Part shown: one piece after another, positions 1 to 6,267 of the stretch | Layout of the letters: each line of letters begins with the position of its first letter | Position numbering within the stretch: the stretch's first letter is position 1 | Origin: F23-B02 sp963632825 | GTDB lineage: Bacteria > Bacillota > Clostridia > Oscillospirales > Oscillospiraceae | Reading direction: 5' to 3' | DNA: 7,128 bases | Assembly (NCBI GenBank): GCA_963632825.1 | Contig: CAVGWF010000087.1 | Location: forward strand, 1-7,128 | The notes under the pieces: generated by a model | Seen by the model: the letters and a program-made list of their open reading frames with translations, nothing else | Database searches by the model: none | What the model was told of the DNA's origin: nothing | Made by a program: the position numbers and the translations under genes

Positions 1-1141
1 TTATGCCCAGCGCCACGATCTGATACATGGGCAGGAACTCAAGGCAGGCTCTCTGACCCGCGGTCAGGCAGGACAGAAGAGGATAGAGCATGTAGCGGTC
101 GGCACCCTTGACATCGTAGTCCTCGCTCGTTATGAGATCATAGAGGGATATACCGTCGTTAGTGAGCTGCGTCACGACCGCATACTGGGTGCCGGCGGCA
201 AACCAGTTTATGTAGTCGAAGTCCTCGTGCGCCGCCTTGTATGCATCTATCTCCTCCTGCGTGTTTTCAAAGGAGATCTCCGAATTTGTGTATTTTTCAA
301 GGTAGGTCTTGTAATTTTCTATCTGTGCGGCGATGGTCTTTGCATCCTCGTCGTACTCGGCTGCAAGCTGCTTTTCCGCCTCGTTTACGGTGAGGTTTTT
401 CTCTGCCATCATGGCGTCGAGCATATCGTCGTAGCTTCCGGCGCTTTCATACCTGTCCGTCCAGAGCTTATCGCCGGTATCCGTTGCCGTTGCTATGGTC
501 TGCTCGATGGTGAGCACGGCATCGGCGTTTGCCTGCATGAGGATGGTGGTCATGTCGACGGTCTTCGCCTGCACATCGGCGGACAGTGCGCTCCACTCCT
601 CGTCGGTGTATTCCTCTTTTACCTTGTTAAGAAGCGCATCGCCCATGTACTGCTCACTGTCGTCGTCATACAGGAGGTTGAGCACCTCGTGAGCGGCCTT
701 TGCGCGCTCCTGACCGGCCGCGTAGTTTGCTCTGTACTCGTTTATGGCGACTATGAAGTTATTCATGAAGAGCTTGATGTTCTCCTTCTGCTCGTCGAGC
801 AGCATCTGGTAATCCTGAACGCTGTAGCCGCCCTTCATGTTCATAAGGCGCATGTCGGTGATCGCTTCCTCGGGATCGTCCGTTGTCGTGTAGCCGAGGT
901 ACACGGCGCGCTTGGTTGAGCGCCAGTCGTCCGCGCCCTCATTGAGGTCGTAGTCGAGTATCTCATAGCCGTTTTTCGTAAGCCAGTCCTTGGCCTCGGC
1001 TGCCGTCTTGCCGTAGCTTATGACAACATCCTTTATGTATGTCTGCTTTGATGACGCGGCAAAGACATTTGCACATGTGCCGAAGGTGAGCACCACCGCC
1101 AGTACAAGGCTTATGACTATCTTGAATGGTTTTTTCAGCAT
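1..1141 (-). CDS. Secreted protein with N-terminal YLGY-type (MABP-like) module, partial
   Basis: The reading frame is open from ATG at 1141 to the left edge (380 residues, no stop), so the C-terminus is missing. An AAGGAGG ribosome site lies 7 nt before the ATG. Residues 1-28 form a signal peptide (basic MLKKPFK, hydrophobic core, VFA cleavage site). Residues 35-107 hold one module: an I-x-D-V-V strand, a GKTAAEAKDWL helix, NGYEILDYDLNEGA, then YLGYTTT and EAITDMRLM. The YLGY and AIT pieces match the repeats of the protein encoded just upstream. The rest is mostly helical, acidic and rich in Ala, Glu and Asp, with no clear membrane helix before the edge. It is the last visible gene of the operon, 12 nt after its neighbour. 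Export is well supported. Likeness to the MABP/beta-prism fold is from motif pattern only, and the function is unknown. Confidence 0.85.
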   Translation of the reverse strand, partial: MLKKPFKIVISLVLAVVLTFGTCANVFAASSKQTYIKDVVISYGKTAAEAKDWLTKNGYEILDYDLNEGADDWRSTKRAVYLGYTTTDDPEEAITDMRLMNMKGGYSVQDYQMLLDEQKENIKLFMNNFIVAINEYRANYAAGQERAKAAHEVLNLLYDDDSEQYMGDALLNKVKEEYTDEEWSALSADVQAKTVDMTTILMQANADAVLTIEQTIATATDTGDKLWTDRYESAGSYDDMLDAMMAEKNLTVNEAEKQLAAEYDEDAKTIAAQIENYKTYLEKYTNSEISFENTQEEIDAYKAAHEDFDYINWFAAGTQYAVVTQLTNDGISLYDLITSEDYDVKGADRYMLYPLLSCLTAGQRACLEFLPMYQIVALGI

Positions 1142-1153
1142 CTCTATGCCTCC

Positions 1154-2473
1154 TTAGTTTCCTTTCTTTTTCCCACTGGTGTTTTTTCTGTCCTTTATAT
1201 AAATCCACGTTCCGATGACCGCCAAAATGATGATTATCGAAATGCAGGAGATAGCCACTATGCTTCCGCTGTTTATGACCGACGCTATGAGTCCTTCCTC
1301 GCCGTCTGCGTCGGCGGTCTCGTCCCCGGCATCGGATGCCTCGTCGCCGGATTTGTCGATATCGTAAAACTCATCGACGGCGTCGTCGGCGGGCTCCTCC
1401 GCAGCCTCGGGTTCCTCCGACGCCTCGGGCTCCTCCGGCACCTCGGGCTCGGCGTCGGTGAAAACGCCCTCATAAAGAGCGTAGATATCGTTGTCTCCGG
1501 CGGATACGCAGCTGCACGCCTGCGTGCTCTCGCTCAGCGACTTGTACTGGCTCGAGTTTCTTGAAAGGGCTCTGTCGTAGGAGGCGTAAACGCCCGCCCA
1601 GTCGCCGAGCTCAAAGCTGTCGTCGAAAAATCTTCCGGCGGTGACATCTATGAGCCGCACGCCTGACTGCCCGTCGCGCTCAAGCTGCACCTCGCCGGCG
1701 CTGAGGCTGAAGCCCGTTACCGCCGCGTCCGCGTCGGAGGTTCTTCGGTAGGCAAGGTACGCGGTCTCGCCGCTGCCCCCGATATCCTTATCTATATAAT
1801 GATCGCAGCCGAGCGAGGCGGCGCGGTTTACTGCCTCGGCCTTCGTGCCGCCGCTGACAAGGCACACATCGGCAATGTAGCGCTGTACGCCGGGCTCGCG
1901 GTACATCAGGAGATATATCTCGCTGTTATATACGCCCTTGTCGAGGTTTGCAAGCGTTCCGTCGCTCATGCGCACGGGAGTTGAGCCGTCGTTCCGCAGT
2001 GACAGCACCTCATCGGTATTGGAGAAGCCGGATGCCGTGTCAAGAGATGTGATCCTGCCGCCCGCGGCGCCGTCGCGCGTGTAGTAAAGATACAGCGCCG
2101 TGCCGCCATTTCCGTAGTTGAGACTGTATTCCGAGGCAAGGCTGTAGCTGCATCCGTCATAGCTGAGCGTTGAGCTGCGCTGCGTCGATACGACGAGACC
2201 GGTTATTGCGTTCGAGCCCCTTTTGTAGCCCAGATACACGGCGCTTCCGTCGCTTGAGACAAGGTTCAGCCCCTGAAACAGGACCGAGTAGCCCCGGCTT
2301 TCGAGGTTAGATCTCCCCTCCGTGCCGACCGCAACGCTGATTTCGGATATATAGCTCGTCTTTGCGTAGGCGCAGACGGAAAGGCCTCCCGCCGCCGTGA
2401 GCACGAGCAGCAGCACGCTCAGCGCTCTGATCGCATGACCGAATATTTTTTTCTTCTTTATCAAGGTATTCAC
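1154..2473 (-). CDS. Single-pass membrane protein with MABP-like YLGYKR repeats and acidic stalk
   Basis: This is a 439-residue type I membrane protein. Residues 1-37 are a signal peptide ending CAYA. The ectodomain has recurring strand pairs: VYLGYKR/AITGL (79-93), LYLYYTR/RITSL (128-144), IYLLMYRE/YIADV (186-203), AYLAYRR/AVTGF (238-255), and weaker VYASYDR (295-301) and IYALYEG (330-336). This pattern resembles the bacterial MABP/beta-prism repeat. Residues 338-395 are an acidic Pro/Glu/Asp stalk, 403-425 a membrane helix, and 427-439 a basic cytoplasmic tail; there is no LPxTG motif. The start codon is GTG, 10 nt after the protease stop, with only a weak AGGG nearby. A TTG at codon 4, preceded by GGTG at about 6 nt, is an alternative start. 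Its location next to an intramembrane protease makes it a candidate substrate, which is inference. Confidence 0.85.
   Translation of the reverse strand: MNTLIKKKKIFGHAIRALSVLLLVLTAAGGLSVCAYAKTSYISEISVAVGTEGRSNLESRGYSVLFQGLNLVSSDGSAVYLGYKRGSNAITGLVVSTQRSSTLSYDGCSYSLASEYSLNYGNGGTALYLYYTRDGAAGGRITSLDTASGFSNTDEVLSLRNDGSTPVRMSDGTLANLDKGVYNSEIYLLMYREPGVQRYIADVCLVSGGTKAEAVNRAASLGCDHYIDKDIGGSGETAYLAYRRTSDADAAVTGFSLSAGEVQLERDGQSGVRLIDVTAGRFFDDSFELGDWAGVYASYDRALSRNSSQYKSLSESTQACSCVSAGDNDIYALYEGVFTDAEPEVPEEPEASEEPEAAEEPADDAVDEFYDIDKSGDEASDAGDETADADGEEGLIASVINSGSIVAISCISIIIILAVIGTWIYIKDRKNTSGKKKGN
1386..1457 (-). repeat. 18-bp imperfect tandem repeat encoding acidic Pro-Glu stalk
   Basis: About four imperfect 18-bp units lie in tandem at 1386-1403, 1404-1421, 1422-1439 and 1440-1457. 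Units 2 and 3 differ at only two or three positions. They encode EEPEAS/EEPEVP-like hexapeptides in the juxtamembrane stalk. Such repeats commonly vary in copy number between strains and would change stalk length without breaking the frame. Confidence 0.7.
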
Positions 2474-2483
2474 CGCCCTGTCT

Positions 2484-3137
2484 TCAGTCGTTTGCCTTGG
2501 CTTTTTTCACGAATTTTTTCAGTACGAATATGTTTATGACCATGTATATCGACACCGGCAGGAAATAGCCGATGTAATTGGCCGCGGCCGACTCCGCCTC
2601 GACAAGCAGATTGAACACCGAGTGGAACACGACGGCCAGATTGAAGCTGCACAGAACGCCGCACAGGAAAAGCTTTTTCTTCTTATGTATATAAGGTACG
2701 AAGTTTGCAACGAGCATCGTTGTGATGCTGTGCATAAGACCCGTGCTGAAGCCCCGTATCATGGCAAAGAGGAAATTTGCCGACGCCAGATGCTGCATGA
2801 GGATGATTATATTCTCCAGCATCGCAAAGCCAACGCCTGTTGCAAACGCTACGGTCGTGATGGATTTTTCGTCGTCGGAAAAGACATAGGCGTAATATAT
2901 CACCGGCAGCACCTTGACAAACTCCTCGGTGATGGGCGTGACATTCGTCGTCAGATACAGCATCGTGCTCTTTGTCATGCGCAGCAGCAGACCGTTGACC
3001 TCGCTGACAAACAGGCACAGGAACATTCCCATCAGAAGCGCCACGACTATCTTCCGCGACTGCTTTTCTATCGGTATCAGCATCATGCCCAGCGGAACCG
3101 CGATGCAGATAAAAAGAATATAGCTCATTGAATCCAT
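2484..3137 (-). CDS. PrsW-family glutamic intramembrane protease
   Basis: This 217-residue polytopic protein carries the PrsW-family motif set: E71-E72-F-V-K75 (EExxK), F104-A-M-L-E108-N109 (FxxxEN), H136 in the RGFSTGLMHS helix, and H172-S-V-F-N176 (HxxxN). Family knowledge: PrsW and its Rce1/CPBP relatives are membrane-embedded proteases; Bacillus PrsW cuts the anti-sigma factor RsiW to start regulated proteolysis. No anti-sigma or sigma gene is visible here, so the substrate is open; the single-pass protein encoded 10 nt downstream is the nearest candidate. About seven or eight hydrophobic segments are visible and the C-terminus is basic. The ATG at 3137 is preferred because AGGAG sits 8 nt upstream. 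It overlaps the previous gene by 13 nt, suggesting translational coupling. A second ATG at 3128 forms ATGA with the upstream stop but is too far from the ribosome site. I do not assign the name prsW because orthology is unproven. Confidence 0.9.
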   Translation of the reverse strand: MDSMSYILFICIAVPLGMMLIPIEKQSRKIVVALLMGMFLCLFVSEVNGLLLRMTKSTMLYLTTNVTPITEEFVKVLPVIYYAYVFSDDEKSITTVAFATGVGFAMLENIIILMQHLASANFLFAMIRGFSTGLMHSITTMLVANFVPYIHKKKKLFLCGVLCSFNLAVVFHSVFNLLVEAESAAANYIGYFLPVSIYMVINIFVLKKFVKKAKAND

Positions 3138-3787
3138 TTTTTCGTCTCCTTATTAAGAAGCGGAAGGAATACGATGTACAGAATGCCGAGCAGCGTCTGA
3201 ATGACCGCGGGACTGCGGAACGAGACGCAGTAAATTCCGACCTCGGCGAGCGTGAGCAGCTCCGTCGCCAGGCACAGTGCGTTGAAGCTCCGCAGCGCCC
3301 TTATTATGCCGCCCTCGACATCCGGGATGATCAGATGCTTGAGATTGAAGTATCCGGCAAGCCCTGCAAGCAGCAGCAGAACCGCAAATGAAATGCGCAC
3401 ATCGAGCGCGGCCTCGTCGCGGCTCAGTGCGAAAACCGCAAGCGCCAGCTCCGCCGCCGGAAGTATCAGCGCGAGCAGCTTGTATCTTGCATATCCCCTG
3501 TCCTCCTCGTCCAGCAGATTGTCGATCGCGCCGACATTCGGCAGATACAGGAACAGGAAGAACGCGGCAAAGCCCAGAAAGCCGATGTTGAAGCCGTCCG
3601 GCAGCTCGCCGTAGCACAGGAGCGTTACAATATAAAAGGCGCGCAGAAAGACCTGGCAGGCGATCGGGAAGATCATCAGCCGGAAATACAGCGGCTGCTT
3701 CCTCCTGTATGTGACCGTCAGGCCGTAGACCAGACCCGCGCAGGCACAGATAAACAGATATATGTTTGTCACGGCGGCAAGCTTCAT
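3125..3787 (-). CDS. Seven-helix membrane protein of unknown function
   Basis: First gene of the operon. With the start at 3787 it is 220 residues with about seven membrane helices (near 6-25, 34-57, 65-83, 102-121, 130-148, 166-189 and 194-211), short charged loops (NLLDEEDRGYARYK at 90-103) and a basic end (KETKKW). I recognise no catalytic motif and no soluble signalling domain. The frame stays open to an ATG at 3844, but that codon lies at or upstream of the predicted transcription start (about 3841), whereas the ATG at 3787 has GAGAGGAGAG about 7 nt before it; I therefore chose 3787. The stop overlaps the protease start by 13 nt, so the two are probably made in fixed ratio and may act as a partner or sensor pair in the membrane, which is inference. 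Confidence 0.85.
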   Translation of the reverse strand: MKLAAVTNIYLFICACAGLVYGLTVTYRRKQPLYFRLMIFPIACQVFLRAFYIVTLLCYGELPDGFNIGFLGFAAFFLFLYLPNVGAIDNLLDEEDRGYARYKLLALILPAAELALAVFALSRDEAALDVRISFAVLLLLAGLAGYFNLKHLIIPDVEGGIIRALRSFNALCLATELLTLAEVGIYCVSFRSPAVIQTLLGILYIVFLPLLNKETKKWIQ

Positions 3788-3811
3788 CCGGCGCTCTCCT
3801 CTCAGCATAAA

Positions 3812-3825
3812 CGCATTCAAATGCG
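3812..3825. promoter_or_regulatory. Palindrome/hairpin in the operon leader
   Basis: CGCATT and AATGCG flank a 2-nt centre, at about +17 to +30 of the minus-strand transcript. As DNA it could be an operator; as RNA it can fold as a 5-6 bp stem with a 4-nt loop upstream of the ribosome site. The overlapping ATGCGCAT (3821-3828) is also a perfect palindrome. Confidence 0.35.
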
Positions 3826-3847
3826 CATGACATAACTTTGACATAGT

Positions 3848-3876
3848 ATTATAGCATCGTGATTAATCAATATCAA
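3848..3876 (-). promoter_or_regulatory. Sigma-A-type promoter of the protease/repeat-protein operon
   Basis: On the minus strand, TTGATA (3876-3871) and TATAAT (3853-3848) are separated by exactly 17 bp, with TGC directly before the -10 box (extended -10). The expected start is near 3841, giving a leader of about 54 nt before the ATG at 3787. Matching this well at both boxes and in spacing makes chance unlikely. Confidence 0.8.
3860..3869. promoter_or_regulatory. Palindrome TGATTAATCA inside the operon promoter spacer
   Basis: A perfect 10-bp palindrome lies between the -35 and -10 boxes of the minus-strand promoter. Its position would suit a repressor, and a divergent XRE-type regulator starts about 170 bp away. 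No second copy was noticed, so its use as an operator is inference. Confidence 0.35.
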
Positions 3877-4042
3877 GCGGTACATTATATTTTTTCGCCG
3901 ATTTTTCAGTATTTTCAACACTTTGCGCCCATTCTGTCCCCAACAAAAAAAAGCTCTGCGTTCTTATCCGCCGCGCGGAGCCGGATAAGCCTGCCGCGCC
4001 GGCTCTGTTCCTTCTGCTCTGGGCGATATGGAGGTGAGAGAA
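3877..4042. other. Divergent intergenic region with overlapping hairpins
   Basis: Upstream of the XRE gene, three inverted repeats overlap: 3953-3960 with 3974-3981 (8 bp with one U-G pair), CTTATCCG 3963-3970 with CGGATAAG 3982-3989 (perfect), and GAGCCGG 3978-3984 with CCGGCTC 3999-4005 (perfect). They share bases, so only some can form at once. Read on the minus strand, the first is followed by eight T (3952-3945) and resembles a terminator. No strong plus-strand promoter for the XRE gene is evident; TTGACA at 3838-3843 with ATTAAT 18 bp on is a weak candidate that overlaps the opposite promoter. Confidence 0.5.
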
Positions 4043-4408
4043 GTGGACGATAAGCAGAAAGAAGAGAACAAGAACATCGGTATGCGGATTCGTGAGATTC
4101 AAGTTCAAAAGCATATGAGTCAGGCAAATCTTGCGGATAAAGCGAACATATCCCTCTCTCAGGTCAGCGATATTGAAAACGGGAAATCGGCTATGCGCCT
4201 GGCGACCTTCATTCGCATTGTAGAAACACTGCAAGTTTCTGCCGACGTCCTGCTCCGCTCAGATATTCCGGAAGTCAATAATATTTATAGGAGCGAGTTT
4301 GCAGAGCTGCTGGAGGATTGCTCGCCATCTGAAATCGACTCCATTCTAAAGATTGTCAAGGAAGTCAAACACTCCATGCACTCGACAAAAACGAATGATT
4401 CTTATTGA
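4043..4408 (+). CDS. XRE-family transcriptional regulator
   Basis: This 121-residue protein has a lambda-Cro/C1-type helix-turn-helix at about residues 12-71: IGMRIREIQ, SQANLADKANIS, the recognition helix near SLSQVSDIENG (37-47), and the closing LATFIRIVETLQVSADVLL. Family knowledge: such single-domain proteins bind short palindromes and often repress their own or neighbouring promoters. The C-terminal part (75-121) is helical and ends with a basic, Ser/Thr-rich tail. The GTG at 4043 is the better start because GGAGG (4030-4034) is 8 nt before it; the ATG at 4028 overlaps that ribosome site and has none of its own. The gene is divergent from the membrane operon and precedes the ATPase gene, from which it is separated by a terminator and a promoter. 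Target genes are not shown by the sequence. Confidence 0.9.
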   Translation: MDDKQKEENKNIGMRIREIQVQKHMSQANLADKANISLSQVSDIENGKSAMRLATFIRIVETLQVSADVLLRSDIPEVNNIYRSEFAELLEDCSPSEIDSILKIVKEVKHSMHSTKTNDSY

Positions 4409-4449
4409 CAGGTCAAGCAGAGTTGGCCTGTCAATTCATTTTCCTTTTG
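4404..4449 (+). terminator. Intrinsic terminator after the XRE gene
   Basis: Arms 4404-4416 and 4423-4435 form a 13-bp stem with one G-U pair and a 6-nt loop, followed by a T-rich tract (ttcattttcctttt). The 5' arm starts inside the last codons and contains the TGA stop of the regulator. Confidence 0.8.
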
Positions 4450-4469
4450 CCCGAATTTTCTGAAACCGG

Positions 4470-4498
4470 TTGACTTTTCACCCGAAATCGGCTATAAT
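4470..4498 (+). promoter_or_regulatory. Sigma-A-type promoter of the ATPase operon
   Basis: TTGACT (4470-4475) and TATAAT (4493-4498) are spaced 17 bp. Transcription should start near 4505, about 28 nt before the ATG at 4533. This also rules out upstream in-frame starts for the ATPase. Confidence 0.85.
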
Positions 4499-4532
4499 AC
4501 GATTGCGTACGATATTAGCCGGAGTTGATATT

Positions 4533-5759
4533 ATGAGTTATATTGAGAGAACACTGGAAAAGAAAATCCTTGAGGTGAGCAGCGAGTATAGCTGCCTTCT
4601 CCTGGTTGGTCCGCGGCAGGTTGGGAAGACAACCATGCTGGAGCGCTTGATGGAAGGAACCTCACGCACTAAAGTGACGCTGGATGACGTGGACGAGCGA
4701 AAGCTCGCCAAGTCTGATCCTGCGCTGTTTCTCGAGCTTCATCCTGCGCCAGTCCTGATTGACGAGGTGCAGTACGCACCGGAGTTATTCTCGTATATCA
4801 AGATTCGGGTTGACAGCGGCGCTTTGCCGGGTTCTTATTGGCTGACTGGCTCTCAGTCCTTCCGCTTGATGGAGTTGGCACAGGAGTCCTTGGCGGGAAG
4901 AACAGCTATTCTTCACATGTCTGCGCTATCTCAGAGTGAGTTATATGGGGACGGGGAAACTTCGCCGTTTTCGTTGGAACTGCCTGCGTTACAGTCTCGC
5001 AAAGAGCATCTCGCTCCCGCAAATGTGGTAGAAATTTATGAGCGGATTTGGAACGGAGCAATGCCCGGACACAGAAGCGGGAAGTTTACAGATCGAGACG
5101 TGTTTTATGGCTCTTATATCCAGAGCTATATTGACCGAGATGTCTCGGATATGATCCCAGGAGTAGATAAGCTACTGTATGCCGACTTCATTCGCGCCGC
5201 CGCCTGCCGTGCCGGTCAGATGCTGAATGTCCATGACATTGCTGCTGACGTCGGTGTCAGCGACGATACTGCGAAGCGGTGGCTTCAAGTCATGGAGAAA
5301 TCCGAGGTAATCTTCTACCTGCGACCGTTCTCCAACAATCTGTTGAAGCGCACAATAAAGACTCCGAAGATGTACTTCTTTGATACGGGACTCGTTGCCT
5401 ACCTGACGCGCTATTCCAGCCCCGAGATCCTCATGAATGGGGCGATCAACGGAGCGATTCTGGAGAATTACACCGTTGCCGAGGTCATGAAAACCTACCA
5501 CAACAGCGCGAAGGAGTGTATCCTTCACTACTACCGCGACAAGGATTCTAATGAGATTGATCTTGTCATCGAGAGCGACGGAGAACTTCATCCGCTCGAG
5601 ATCAAGAAGACGGTCAATCCAGGGACGGAACTTGTAAGTGCTTTCAAGATCCTTGACAAGGCTTCTGTTCCTCGTGGCGTGGGGGCGATTCTTTGCATGA
5701 GACCTGAGTTGTCTGCTATTGACCGCAAGGCGTACATCGTCCCGATTTGGATGATTTGA
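4533..5759 (+). CDS. DUF4143-type AAA ATPase
   Basis: 408 residues, the usual size for the AAA_14/DUF4143 family. The N-terminal P-loop domain has Walker A GPRQVGKTT (26-34), Walker B VLIDEVQ (74-80) and a sensor-like WLTGSQ (103-108). The C-terminal half has the family marks YIDRDV (199-204), a winged-helix-like stretch (LNVHDIAADVGVS, 231-243), FFDTGL (282-287), and a PD-(D/E)xK-like core with EID (341-343) and EIK (356-358). Family knowledge: widespread in anaerobic bacteria and archaea, with no settled function; the C-terminal fold is nuclease-like but activity is generally unproven. The start at 4533 has GGAG 8 nt upstream and sits correctly behind the promoter. It is followed after 21-30 nt by a small gene in the same transcript. 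A host-conflict or DNA-maintenance role is only a guess from context. Confidence 0.92.
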   Translation: MSYIERTLEKKILEVSSEYSCLLLVGPRQVGKTTMLERLMEGTSRTKVTLDDVDERKLAKSDPALFLELHPAPVLIDEVQYAPELFSYIKIRVDSGALPGSYWLTGSQSFRLMELAQESLAGRTAILHMSALSQSELYGDGETSPFSLELPALQSRKEHLAPANVVEIYERIWNGAMPGHRSGKFTDRDVFYGSYIQSYIDRDVSDMIPGVDKLLYADFIRAAACRAGQMLNVHDIAADVGVSDDTAKRWLQVMEKSEVIFYLRPFSNNLLKRTIKTPKMYFFDTGLVAYLTRYSSPEILMNGAINGAILENYTVAEVMKTYHNSAKECILHYYRDKDSNEIDLVIESDGELHPLEIKKTVNPGTELVSAFKILDKASVPRGVGAILCMRPELSAIDRKAYIVPIWMI

Positions 5760-5780
5760 GCACCTGTTATGAAAGGATAA

Positions 5781-6119
5781 GTGATTACCATGCAGATTCC
5801 GATCAACGAATCCGACCGGAAACTGTTTAAGGAGAGGCTTCCCGACTGGCAGGAGGCATATATGGATAACTTGAACAGGGAGTATGCCTCGCTGTTGGCT
5901 GGGGCGGGTACGGCATCGGAAAAGTTTTGGGAGTTGGAAAAACGCATCAGCTCCGACAAACACCGAATCGGGGTTTGCGCCAGAATGAGTCGGTCGAACA
6001 TGTACCGGAACCTTCTTGGTCTTCTCCAAGACGGGGTGATCACGCTGGACAACCTTGCGGACTTCAGTATTGACCTACAAGAGAGAATGGCATTCTTTGT
6101 AGAGAGTGAGCGGATTTGA
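5781..6119 (+). CDS. Small helical protein of unknown function
   Basis: Up to 112 residues, rich in charged residues and predicted helical, with no membrane segment. The middle (EKFWELEKRISSDKHR, 47-62) is a charged helix. The C-terminal half (MSRSNMYRNLLGLLQDGVIT, then LDNLADFSIDLQERM) looks like a compact helical domain. I recall similar short proteins in Firmicutes but cannot name a family. Two starts are possible: GTG at 5781, only about 3 nt after AAAGGA, or ATG at 5790 (109 residues), which lies 12 nt from it. Neither spacing is ideal and I cannot decide. It is co-transcribed with the ATPase and closed by a terminator, so it may be a partner or accessory of that enzyme, which is inference. 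Confidence 0.75.
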   Translation: MITMQIPINESDRKLFKERLPDWQEAYMDNLNREYASLLAGAGTASEKFWELEKRISSDKHRIGVCARMSRSNMYRNLLGLLQDGVITLDNLADFSIDLQERMAFFVESERI

Positions 6120-6159
6120 TGCACGTTATCCCACGCTATTTCCAGATAATCAAATAGAC

Positions 6160-6196
6160 ATAGCAGGTCAGATTTGCTTCTGATCTGCTATTTTTT
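6160..6196 (+). terminator. Strong intrinsic terminator of the ATPase operon
   Basis: Arms 6160-6172 and 6179-6191 pair over 13 bp with one G-U pair, leave a 6-nt loop (TTTGCT), and run directly into six T. It ends the ATPase and small-protein transcript. Confidence 0.9.
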
Positions 6197-6206
6197 ATGT
6201 TTCATT

Positions 6207-6248
6207 AACCGAGAGTCATTGACTTGACCCTCGGTTTATTCTTATTTT
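6207..6248 (+). terminator. Second, weaker terminator-like hairpin
   Basis: Arms 6207-6218 and 6225-6236 pair over 12 positions with one mismatch around a 6-nt loop, followed by a T-rich but interrupted tract (tattcttatttt). It sits 10 nt beyond the strong terminator and may act as a back-up. Confidence 0.55.
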
Positions 6249-6267
6249 CGCCTGCAGCCGATAAAAT
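6239..6267 (+). promoter_or_regulatory. Possible promoter of the resolvase-like gene
   Basis: TAAAAT (6262-6267) is a fair -10 box, with TTCTTA (6239-6244) 17 bp upstream as a poor -35. It lies between the terminators and the gene, where a promoter is needed. An alternative is TTGACT (6219-6224) with TATTTT (6243-6248), spaced 18 bp. Confidence 0.3.

Noticed and set aside
1..3. TTA at the left edge as a stop codon for the secreted protein
   Set aside because: The reading frame uses codons at 2-4, 5-7 and so on, so this TAA is out of frame and the gene continues off the window.
227..919. 230-codon plus-strand open frame
   Set aside because: It is antisense to the secreted protein, which has a signal peptide and strong ribosome site; its Cys/Val/Leu-rich, low-quality translation is typical of a shadow.
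1061..1075. Possible lipobox cysteine in the signal peptide of the secreted protein (GTC)
   Set aside because: The -3 position is Phe rather than an aliphatic residue, and a normal VFA cleavage site follows. The VC in the neighbour's signal peptide likewise has Val at -1.
3153..3833. 226-codon alternative minus-strand frame over the 7-helix gene
   Set aside because: The Arg/Ala/Gly-rich translation is typical of a high-GC shadow; the overlapping frame gives clear membrane helices and a good start.
3863..4234. 123-codon minus-strand open frame across the intergenic region and XRE gene
   Set aside because: It overlaps the XRE helix-turn-helix on the other strand, reads through the hairpin region, and resembles no protein family.
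4404..4435. Inverted repeat TTGACAGG/CCTGTCAA as an XRE operator
   Set aside because: The long stem with a 6-nt loop and T-rich tail right at the gene end fits an intrinsic terminator better; operator use is not excluded but unsupported.
4470..4532. Upstream extension of the ATPase to a TTG at 4470
   Set aside because: This stretch is the promoter itself (TTGACT/TATAAT), so it would not be fully transcribed; the ATG at 4533 has a ribosome site.
5172..6029. 285-codon minus-strand open frame opposite the ATPase and small-protein genes
   Set aside because: It lies antisense to an ATPase with clear motifs, shows no recognisable domain, and has no matching promoter; it is a shadow frame.
6119..6157. 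12-codon frame overlapping the stop of the small helical protein gene (TGATG)
   Set aside because: It is very short, has no recognisable features, and sits just before the terminator; chance is the simplest explanation.
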